Assembly (NCBI GenBank): GCA_023430725.1
Contig: JAEYZD010000082.1
Span: 1-14,870 of the forward strand
Reading direction: 5' to 3'
DNA from: Bacteroidota bacterium
GTDB taxonomy: Bacteria > Bacteroidota > Bacteroidia > Bacteroidales > VadinHA17
Length of the DNA: 14,870 nt
Shown: positions 1 to 5,752 of the stretch, piece after piece
How positions within the stretch are numbered: the stretch's first letter is position 1
How the letters are laid out: every line of letters starts with the position of its first letter
The notes under the pieces: model-generated
What the model saw: the letters and a program-made list of their open reading frames with translations, nothing else
Databases searched by the model: none
What the model was told of the DNA's origin: nothing
Translations under genes and position numbers: made by a program

Positions 1-893
1 CTATTAATCTCACTCCGTTACCGGTATGGTATGCGTTGGATGAAGACCTCGCTTCGCTCAGACGGAAAATCAACTTTTATCTTGCGTTGTCACCATCACG
101 CCGGAATATCTTTTCCCGGGAGAGAGCCTTCCTGAACTCCTCCTCCAGCATAAGCAACCACTGGTCCTACGTTTTCCCGTACCCGTTCGTTTATGAATAC
201 GCCGGAAAAGGTACCGAAGTGCACCTGGACGAAACAAACGGTCTTTTCTATGTCATGCATAATGGCAAGCGATTGTATTACAGCCGCAAATACAGGACGG
301 AAGCCGATGTACGACAGGCCTATGACGGCATCTGCCTGGAACAGGACCGGAGATCGCCGCACTGCTATATGAATGATTCGTTCAGTGTCGGGGAGGATGA
401 CACAGTTGTGGACATCGGGGCAGCCGAAGGTAACTTTGCCCTGGATGTTACCGATAAAGCCGGAATGATCTGGATAATTGAGCCCGACAGCGACTGGGCA
501 GAAGCTCTGAAAGCCACTTTCAGGCCCTGGGAGAACAAGGTTAGGATCATCAATAAATTTGCATCGGATACTGACGGTGGTGAATGCGTGACACTTGACG
601 GGCTGCTTGGTGAGAGCCGGGTCGACTTCATCAAGATGGATGTTGGAGGCGCCGAAGCTGGTATAATCAGGAGCTCTGCAATCCTGCTGGCTAAAAATCC
701 TTCCGTAAAGCTGGCGGTCTGCACCTATCACAGGAAGAGGGATGCTGCCGACTGTGAGGAGATTCTTTCGTCTCTTGGATTTAGCTGCTCATTTACGGAA
801 GGATATATGCTCTATGCCTTCTCCAACCTGACTGCCCCCTTCTTCCGCAAAACCCTCCTCCGGGCACAAAAATTTGAAGGAAGCAGCTCGTAG
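1..893 (+). CDS. FkbM-family SAM-dependent methyltransferase, 5'-truncated by window edge
   Basis: Predicted S-adenosylmethionine-dependent O-methyltransferase of the FkbM type, a family that often methylates sugars in glycan loci. The frame is open to the left edge (first full codon at position 3, reading INLTPLPVWYALDEDL). The TTG at 36 is therefore probably internal and the gene starts outside the window. Counting from that TTG, the SAM-binding stretch VVDIGAAEGNF is at residues 124-134, the acidic strand IIEPD at about 147-151, and the FkbM-typical LDGLL...FIKMDVGGAEAGII at about 187-211. The usual Glu in the KxDVEGAE motif is Gly here. The last residues (EGSSS) and the TAG stop run into a degenerate copy of the hairpin repeat described below, so the native C-terminus may have been altered. 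The substrate cannot be told. The nearby fucose and amino-sugar genes make a glycan substrate likely, though this gene is separated from them and on the opposite strand. Confidence 0.8.
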   Translation, partial: INLTPLPVWYALDEDLASLRRKINFYLALSPSRRNIFSRERAFLNSSSSISNHWSYVFPYPFVYEYAGKGTEVHLDETNGLFYVMHNGKRLYYSRKYRTEADVRQAYDGICLEQDRRSPHCYMNDSFSVGEDDTVVDIGAAEGNFALDVTDKAGMIWIIEPDSDWAEALKATFRPWENKVRIINKFASDTDGGECVTLDGLLGESRVDFIKMDVGGAEAGIIRSSAILLAKNPSVKLAVCTYHRKRDAADCEEILSSLGFSCSFTEGYMLYAFSNLTAPFFRKTLLRAQKFEGSSS

Positions 894-897
894 GGCT
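885..897 (+). repeat. Degenerate GTA-loop hairpin overlapping the fkbM stop codon
   Basis: AGCTC-GTA-GGGCT forms five pairs (one G-T) around a GTA loop, as in the complete elements nearby. The conserved AAGAATTGTA tail is not recognisable after it. The TAG stop of the methyltransferase gene (891-893) is made from the loop and the first stem base. Confidence 0.4.
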
Positions 898-932
898 ACA
901 ATACTTGTGGCAGATGATTCTCCTATACTAAG

Positions 933-959
933 GAAGCTCGTAGAGCTTCAAGATTTGTA
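933..959 (+). repeat. GTA-loop hairpin element
   Basis: A perfect 7-bp stem, GAAGCTC (933-939) and GAGCTTC (943-949), encloses the loop GTA. It is followed by AAGATTTGTA, one base off the family tail AAGAATTGTA. It lies in the gap between two convergent genes. There is no T-run after the stem, so it is not a canonical intrinsic terminator. Confidence 0.75.
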
Positions 960-965
960 GTATGC

Positions 966-1223
966 GGACCCCGCCCACCCGCCCTTTTGTTGGTGGGCGC
1001 ATGGTTATACAATTCTCCGACCTCTACGAGGTCGCCAACAACATGATTATCATGTATATAATGGTCGTAGACCATTAAGAATTGTAGAAGACAGGGCCCC
1101 ACCCACCCACCCTTTTGTTGGTGGGCGCATGGTTATACAATTCTCCGACCTCTACGAGGTCGCCAACAACATGATAATCATGCATATAATGGTCGTAGAC
1201 CATTAAGAATTGTAGAAGACAGG
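966..1223. repeat. 128-bp direct tandem duplication, each unit with two inverted hairpin elements
   Basis: Two copies of a 128-bp unit lie head to tail (about 966-1093 and 1094-1221) with only about five differences. Each unit has three parts. First is a C-rich/G-rich inverted repeat; in unit 1 it is CGCCCACC at 972-979 with GGTGGGCG at 992-999. Second is a hairpin element in reverse orientation (1008-1034; 1136-1162) with stem CGACCTC-TAC-GAGGTCG, preceded by TACAATTCT. Third is one in forward orientation (1060-1086; 1188-1214) with stem AATGGTC-GTA-GACCATT and tail AAGAATTGTA, then GAAGACAGG. Between the two elements is the palindrome-like ATGATNATCAT. The array fills most of the gap between the convergent methyltransferase and TonB-domain genes. 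No convincing reading frame was seen in it. Confidence 0.9.
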
Positions 1224-1242
1224 TAAAAAAAATACCCCCGCC

Positions 1243-2283
1243 CTATTTAAACACAAACATCAAAGTCACCTCCTCACCCGCAGCGTTCCCGCCGATCCTG
1301 GCAGGCACCCACTTCGTCCCCTCGCGCAGCAACCTGAACACCTCCGTGGTGAAAGGCTCTCCGGGTGAGCGGATAACCTTAATTTCGGCCAGGGTGCTGT
1401 CTGCCCGCACCGTGAACGAGACCATCACCTCCTGCCGCACCACAGGGGTGATCTCCTCGGGGTACCTGATGTTTTGTGCAATCCACGTACGGTACTTGAT
1501 CCAGCCCCCGTCAGGCAATGTGGGATTGTCAGGTACCACGGCACCAGTAACCGCTGCGGCCGCCGGAGCTGCAACTGCATCCTTCCTGCCTTCTGCAGCA
1601 ACATCAGCAGCTGTCGCTTTCTTATTCGCAGCAGCCTTAACCGTATCCTCGTCCTTCCTGGTGCCGGAGGCTGGTGCAGCCTCACGCTTCGCGGTTTTTG
1701 AGTGAACACCCATGCCAGTCGTTATGACCTGAGGCAGCGCCTCAACAACCACCACCTCCGCCATCTCCTCCTGAAGCCCCGCTGAAACCATATAAACAAC
1801 ATCATCGTCCGCCTTCTGCTCGTCGGCAACAATAATCTCATCCGCCATCGCCACACCGGCAATTTCATTCTCAATCGCCTCAGCAAGCGGACTATACCGG
1901 AGTTCCCTGGTTTGAATGGCATCGCTTTCCGCTGTAACAGAAGCCGGCACCTCAAACCCCTGCTTCTCCAGGGGTTCTACCATGGCAATATAAGCGGTGT
2001 CCGTGATATCTGCCTCAGCAAGCGCCATATCTGACCCCGGCTCCGGCCGGTCTCTCAGCATGGTTACCAGCAGTCCGGAGGCAACAAGCAGTATCACAAC
2101 TGCAGCAGCTGCCGGTATCCAGATCGCCCGAGGCCGCCTCAGCCTGCGCTCCATCCTGGCCCTGAGCTCAAGAAGATCAGCCTCGGCCTCATCGCGACCA
2201 AGTCCGCCGAGCCCTTCCCCGGCCTCCTCCTCGAACTCATCCCGAGGGATCAGCACCCTTTTATCTCTCTTATACTCTTTCAT
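1243..2283 (-). CDS. Single-pass membrane protein with C-terminal TonB domain, in anti-sigma position
   Basis: Inner-membrane protein of 346 residues. The N-terminal 50 residues are charged and cytoplasmic-like. A hydrophobic helix spans about 54-76 (IWIPAAAAVVILLVASGLLV). A long Ala/Glu-rich periplasmic region follows, and residues about 260-346 form a TonB C-terminal-like domain (WIKYRTWIAQNIRYPEE...VSFTVRADSTLAEIKVIRSPGEPF...WVPARIGG). Proteins with this domain contact TonB boxes of outer-membrane receptors. Here the gene begins 45 bp after the ECF sigma gene on the same strand, where anti-sigma factors usually sit, so a sensing role is possible but inferred. No zinc-finger anti-sigma motif is visible. 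A stretch at about 176-201 (EVVVVEALPQ..ITTGMGVHSK) resembles the TonB-box region of SusC-type receptors. The ATG start at 2283 follows AGGGAAAG. The stop is TAG. Confidence 0.8.
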   Translation of the reverse strand: MKEYKRDKRVLIPRDEFEEEAGEGLGGLGRDEAEADLLELRARMERRLRRPRAIWIPAAAAVVILLVASGLLVTMLRDRPEPGSDMALAEADITDTAYIAMVEPLEKQGFEVPASVTAESDAIQTRELRYSPLAEAIENEIAGVAMADEIIVADEQKADDDVVYMVSAGLQEEMAEVVVVEALPQVITTGMGVHSKTAKREAAPASGTRKDEDTVKAAANKKATAADVAAEGRKDAVAAPAAAAVTGAVVPDNPTLPDGGWIKYRTWIAQNIRYPEEITPVVRQEVMVSFTVRADSTLAEIKVIRSPGEPFTTEVFRLLREGTKWVPARIGGNAAGEEVTLMFVFK

Positions 2284-2328
2284 AATCTTTCCCTGACCTT
2301 CCGACTTTCAGATTGAGGAGGCTGACAG

Positions 2329-2946
2329 CTATGGGCGCAGCCTCCGAAATCCCGATGCCCCCCGGGCGTCGGGACTTTCCATACATATCCTGAGATTCCT
2401 CTTCCCATTCTGTATGTACGATTTGACATCGTTCTCACCGATCCCCAGCCTCTCGCTGATCTGCCTGTAGCTGCATCCCTCATAGAAGAAGAGCCGGATG
2501 CAGCCCTGCTGCTCTTCCTTCAGTCGCTCAATGCACTCCCTTAACCTTTCCATATTACTCTCCTCCTCCTCCAAAGGATGCATCTCCACAGAGTTTTCCA
2601 TAAAAAATATCGGATCGGCTGTCATCGCCTCCATATGAACCGCCTCGCTCTTCCGGCTCCTCAGCAGCATCAGGCAGTGGTTCTTCGTAACCACATAGAG
2701 CCATGTTTTAAAATTACCTATTTCCTGCTGCGGCACAGCCGTCACAAGCTTCGTGAAGATATTCATCACCTCATCCTTTGCCCACTCCCGCTCTTCGAGG
2801 TACTTCAGGCAGACGCCATAGACAAGGTGCATGTACTTTTCATACAACTGCCCCAGTATTTCGATTTCGCCCTCCACACGATACTTCGCAAGGAGCTCCT
2901 CATCGCTCTGCGTCTTAATTTTTCTCCTCAGAAATATCGAAGGCAT
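2329..2946 (-). CDS. ECF-type RNA polymerase sigma factor (sigma-70 family)
   Basis: Predicted extracytoplasmic-function sigma factor of 205 residues, directing RNA polymerase to a small set of envelope-related promoters. Sigma region 2 lies at about residues 31-100 (LYEKYMHLVYGVCLKYL...FKTWLYVVTKNHCLMLLR). Region 4, with its helix-turn-helix, lies at about 134-185 (RLKEEQQGCIRLFFYEGCSY...QISERLGIGENDVKSYI). Region 3 is absent, as expected for ECF factors. It precedes the TonB-domain membrane gene by 45 bp, probably co-transcribed, and is divergent from the VWA gene. This makes it a candidate regulator of both. The C-terminal tail (SPDARGASGFRRLRP) after region 4 looks unstructured. ATG start at 2946, TAG stop. 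Confidence 0.9.
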   Translation of the reverse strand: MPSIFLRRKIKTQSDEELLAKYRVEGEIEILGQLYEKYMHLVYGVCLKYLEEREWAKDEVMNIFTKLVTAVPQQEIGNFKTWLYVVTKNHCLMLLRSRKSEAVHMEAMTADPIFFMENSVEMHPLEEEESNMERLRECIERLKEEQQGCIRLFFYEGCSYRQISERLGIGENDVKSYIQNGKRNLRICMESPDARGASGFRRLRP

Positions 2947-3020
2947 ACCTGTTTTGGCAGTGTCATTTTCAGGTTAAAGATACGATTTCCTGATTTTCGG
3001 GTGGGAGCGAAGTAATCAGA

Positions 3021-3078
3021 CCTGACTCAGGCGAAGAATTCATCCGGACTTCCCGGGCGAAGAGATGTACCCCGGGAA
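3021..3078. promoter_or_regulatory. Inverted repeats in the divergent sigma/VWA control region
   Basis: The 218-bp gap between the divergent sigma and VWA genes holds two inverted repeats. One is the near-perfect palindrome CCTGA-C-TCAGG (3021-3031). The other is an 8-bp inverted repeat, TTCCCGGG (3050-3057) with CCCGGGAA (3071-3078), spaced by 13 bp. They could be operators or form a hairpin in the VWA leader. I found no clear -33/-7 pair here, so the role is inferred from position only. Confidence 0.35.
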
Positions 3079-3164
3079 TCAGCCACCCAGCATTTTTTTC
3101 ATCACTCTTTATGGAATCCGTCCCGATGCCGCATCCTTACCACAGACACTAAATTCAAAAACAC

Positions 3165-5138
3165 ATGAAAACAATCGCATCAGTAATCGCATTCCTGCTT
3201 CTAACCGCAGCAGGACCGGCCACGCAGATCGCCATCAAGGGGACGGTGACCGGAACCGACAACCTCCCCCTCAGCGGGGTGGTGGTCATGATAAAGGAGA
3301 CCAACATCAGCGCCATGACCGGCACCGACGGCCGCTATTCAGTCACCGCCGGACCGGAGGCGAAGACAATCATCTTCTCCCTCCGCGGGATGAAGCCGCT
3401 TGAGGAACCAATCCTTGGTCGTACGGTCATCAACGTCACAATGGAACCGGAGAACGCTGTTGTCACCGCCATGAACCGGGAACCCGCTAAGGAGAAAAAA
3501 GAGGACCGTAAAAATGAGAGATATGTTGCCATGGAAGTCGTGGAATGCGAGTCTCTTGCGGGAGTTGCATATGACCAGGTTGCAGCCGCCCCGGCAGGAG
3601 CTTGGATGAAATCGTCATACCACCACCAGCCTTACGTTGAGCAGAACACAGAGTCTTACGCCGGGATCAGCGAAAACGGCTACCGTGATCCGCTTCGCGA
3701 ACCATACTCGACATTCTCAATAGATGTAGATAACGCCTCGTACTCAAACGTGCGGCGATTCATCAACCTCGGGCAGGAGGTGCCGGCTGACGCAGTGCGG
3801 ATAGAGGAGATGATCAACTATTTCAAATATGATTACCCGCAGCCTGCCGGCGAACACCCCTTCTCTGTCTACACCGAGACAGGAGTCAGCCCCTGGAATA
3901 AAAACCATTACCTGCTGCACATAGGGCTGAGGGCAAAAGATATCGACAGAGGCGAACTGCCTCCGTCAAACCTTGTCTTCCTTCTGGATGTCTCGGGCTC
4001 GATGAACTATCCGAATAAGCTGCCGCTGCTGAAATCGGCCTTCAGCCTTCTGTTGAACGAGCTTCGCGAAGAGGATCGCGTGGCGATTGTTGTATATGCC
4101 GGCGCCGCGGGAGTGGTGCTGGAATCAACCCCCGGCAACAAAAAGGAGATCATCCGTCAGGCACTGGATAACCTGCAGGCAGGAGGTTCAACCGCAGGAG
4201 GCGCCGGGCTGATGCTGGCATACAGGATCGCCGAAAAGAACTTCATCAGGGGCGGCAACAACCGTATAATCCTCGCAACTGATGGCGACTTCAACGTTGG
4301 CGCTTCGGATAATAAGTCGATGGAACAGTTGGTTGAGGAGAAGCGGGGACTGGGTATCTATATGACAGTGCTGGGATTCGGGATGGGGAACATCAAGGAC
4401 GACAAGATGGAGATCATCGCCGACAAGGGCAACGGAAACTATGCATATATTGACAACATCCAGGAGGCGAGGCGCGTGCTTGTGCAGGAGTTCGGCGGAA
4501 CCCTCCTCACAGTGGCAAAGGATGTCAAGTTCCAGGTCGAGTTTAACCCGGCATATGTGAAGGCATACCGCCTCGTGGGTTATGAGAACAGGCTGCTGGC
4601 CGATCAGGATTTCAATGACGATACCAAGGATGCCGGCGAGATGGGAGCAGGGCACACTGTGACTGCCCTTTACGAGATCATCCCTGCCGGATCAGAGGAG
4701 ACGGGGTTTCCAACGGTGGACCCATTGAGGTACCAGGGCAATGTCAATGCCGGAGCCGGGAAGGGATCAGGCGAAAAGGATGTAGCCGGGTCTTACGGTA
4801 ACGGCACTGTGTCACGCCCCTCTGAAGAAATGCGTCCTGCTCCGAAAGATGCCCCCCGCGAGCTCTGCAACATAAAGCTTCGCTATAAGGAGCCTGACGG
4901 GCTGACAAGTAAGCTGTTCAGCAAGACGGTGGGTACGGACATAAAAAAGGCCGGTGAAACCACCGACCGTTTCAGGTTCTCCGCCGCTGTGGCAGAGTTT
5001 GGTATGATCCTTCGTGACAGCAAGCACCGCGGTAATGCCACCGTTGAGGATGTTGTCTCGCTGGCCTCCGGTGCCCGCGGCACAGATCCCGACGGCTACC
5101 GTGCCGAGTTCATCCGCCTCGTCCAGTCCGCCAAATAA
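3165..5138 (+). CDS. Exported CarboxypepD_reg-like / YfbK-type VWA domain protein
   Basis: Protein of 657 residues exported by an N-terminal signal peptide (residues 1 to about 20, no lipobox Cys). A CarboxypepD_reg-like beta-sandwich spans about 23-94 (IKGTVTGTDNLPLSGVVV...TGTDGRYSV). A linker follows, then the YfbK-type N-terminal segment (about 174-250, DPLREPYSTFSIDVDNASYS). Next comes a von Willebrand A domain with a complete metal-binding MIDAS: DVSGS at D275/S277/S279, T343 and D373 (ATDGDFN). The C-terminal region (about 470-657) fits the DUF3520-like tail of this family (FRFSAAVAEFGMILRDS). VWA domains of this kind mediate metal-dependent protein contacts; no enzyme activity is implied. 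Just after the first domain, VTMEPENAVVTAMNREPAK recalls the segment joining this domain to the plug in SusC-type receptors. Divergent from the sigma gene. The start is chosen for its signal peptide and A-rich leader. Confidence 0.88.
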   Translation: MKTIASVIAFLLLTAAGPATQIAIKGTVTGTDNLPLSGVVVMIKETNISAMTGTDGRYSVTAGPEAKTIIFSLRGMKPLEEPILGRTVINVTMEPENAVVTAMNREPAKEKKEDRKNERYVAMEVVECESLAGVAYDQVAAAPAGAWMKSSYHHQPYVEQNTESYAGISENGYRDPLREPYSTFSIDVDNASYSNVRRFINLGQEVPADAVRIEEMINYFKYDYPQPAGEHPFSVYTETGVSPWNKNHYLLHIGLRAKDIDRGELPPSNLVFLLDVSGSMNYPNKLPLLKSAFSLLLNELREEDRVAIVVYAGAAGVVLESTPGNKKEIIRQALDNLQAGGSTAGGAGLMLAYRIAEKNFIRGGNNRIILATDGDFNVGASDNKSMEQLVEEKRGLGIYMTVLGFGMGNIKDDKMEIIADKGNGNYAYIDNIQEARRVLVQEFGGTLLTVAKDVKFQVEFNPAYVKAYRLVGYENRLLADQDFNDDTKDAGEMGAGHTVTALYEIIPAGSEETGFPTVDPLRYQGNVNAGAGKGSGEKDVAGSYGNGTVSRPSEEMRPAPKDAPRELCNIKLRYKEPDGLTSKLFSKTVGTDIKKAGETTDRFRFSAAVAEFGMILRDSKHRGNATVEDVVSLASGARGTDPDGYRAEFIRLVQSAK

Positions 5139-5230
5139 TCCTGTCTGAGCGAAGCTGAGATCCAGATCAGAAGATCAGGGCAGCCCACAAATCTGCCTGG
5201 ACTCTAAGATTGAGGAGCTTGGCGACGAAA

Positions 5231-5252
5231 CCCCGTACACGAAGTGTCGGGG
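5231..5252. terminator. Hairpin between convergent genes, possible bidirectional terminator
   Basis: CCCCG-ACAC pairs with GTGT-CGGGG around a GAA loop, with a single bulged T, giving nine pairs. It lies in the 140-bp gap between the convergent VWA and lipoprotein genes. There is no T-run on either side, so termination is only suggested by position and stem strength. Confidence 0.35.
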
Positions 5253-5254
5253 CC

Positions 5255-5286
5255 CTCAGACTCTAAGACTCTCAGACCCTATTGAA
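5255..5286. repeat. 8-bp tandem repeat flush with the lipoprotein stop codon
   Basis: CTCAGACT, CTAAGACT and CTCAGACC follow one another at 5255-5278. A fourth, diverged unit CTATTGAA has as its first three bases (CTA, 5279-5281) the TAG stop of the lipoprotein gene on the - strand. Similar arrangements occur at the stop codons of gmd and the aminotransferase gene. Confidence 0.6.
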
Positions 5287-5602
5287 CGTCGTCTGCGTAG
5301 GTCTTCTTACGGTAAAAGCGCGAAACGTCGAAGATAACATCCTTCTTCGTTTCGCCTTTTGGTATTATTGTGACCACGTCATAGGGATTGCCGTTGTTGT
5401 CGACAATCATCTGGCTCAGTATCTGTGCGCCGGGATAGTTACGGTCAATGTAGAGGTACTCGGCCCTTACCGATCCTACTATCACTGCCTTCTGGAACGT
5501 TGAGCCGTCGCGGCCCTGCGATGAATCAATGTACGATGCTGCGCATCCTGCCATCATCAGCGCCAGCACTACTGTCATCAAATAAACTGCTGTTCTTTTC
5601 AT
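5279..5602 (-). CDS. Small Bacteroidota lipoprotein of unknown function
   Basis: Predicted lipoprotein of 107 residues. The signal peptide is followed by a lipobox-like ALMMAGC, with the lipidated cysteine at residue 20, so it should be anchored in the periplasm or outer membrane. The mature part (DGSTFQKAVIVGSVRAEYLY, then YPGAQILSQMIVDNNGNPYDVV and DVSRFYRK) follows a pattern I recall from small Bacteroidota proteins of unknown role (DGSSFEKAI...YDVI...FDISKF). It is separated from fcl by a 150-bp repeat-containing gap, and its relation to the glycan genes is unclear. A hairpin element lies directly upstream, its tail ending 11 bases before the ATG. The stop TAG lies at the edge of a tandem repeat. 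Confidence 0.72.
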   Translation of the reverse strand: MKRTAVYLMTVVLALMMAGCAASYIDSSQGRDGSTFQKAVIVGSVRAEYLYIDRNYPGAQILSQMIVDNNGNPYDVVTIIPKGETKKDVIFDVSRFYRKKTYADDVQ

Positions 5603-5613
5603 ATCTGCTGTGT

Positions 5614-5639
5614 TACAATTCTTTAACCGCTACGCGGTA
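5614..5639 (-). repeat. GTA-loop hairpin element in the lipoprotein leader
   Basis: Read on the - strand, ACCGC-GTA-GCGGT (5638-5626) is followed by TAAAGAATTGTA. The stem is five pairs, shorter than in other copies. The tail ends 11 bases before the lipoprotein ATG, so the hairpin should lie in that gene's 5' leader if transcription starts upstream of it. Confidence 0.65.
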
Positions 5640-5684
5640 CTTCTGTTCCATGCAATTTTACATTCTGAAACTGCTACTATTCCC

Positions 5685-5711
5685 GAAGCCCGTAGGGCTT
5701 CAGGAATTGTA
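5685..5711 (+). repeat. GTA-loop hairpin element
   Basis: A perfect 7-bp stem, GAAGCCC with GGGCTTC, surrounds GTA (5692-5694). The tail is AGGAATTGTA followed by AAAA. It lies between fcl and the lipoprotein gene, in the opposite orientation to the element at 5614-5639. Confidence 0.75.
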
Positions 5712-5720
5712 AAAACCTGC

Positions 5721-5748
5721 ATAAAAATATAACATTCCCCGCAGGGGA
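5721..5748 (-). terminator. Possible weak terminator after fcl
   Basis: On the - strand, four bases after the fcl TAG stop, TCCCC-TGC-GGGGA (5748-5736) forms a 5-bp GC-rich stem. It is followed by AT-rich DNA with a T5 run (TTATATTTTT). The stem is short and the T-run is about ten bases away, so this is tentative. Confidence 0.3.
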
Positions 5749-5752
5749 TCAA

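Noticed and set aside
96..731. A 211-codon open frame on the - strand, opposite the methyltransferase
   Set aside because: The + strand frame has clear FkbM and SAM-binding motifs; the opposite one has none.
933..959. Intrinsic terminator
   Set aside because: The stem is not followed by a T-run. The conserved AAGAATTGTA tail and the presence of copies before start codons do not fit termination.
966..1223. CRISPR array
   Set aside because: There are only two long units in direct contact, with no spacers of regular length and no cas genes.
2972..2990. Promoter of the sigma gene (TATCTTTA on the - strand)
   Set aside because: One mismatch to TAnnTTTG and no TTTG at the right distance; too weak to list.
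4188..4655. A 155-codon open frame on the - strand within the VWA gene
   Set aside because: It lies opposite the VWA domain and shows no family signature.
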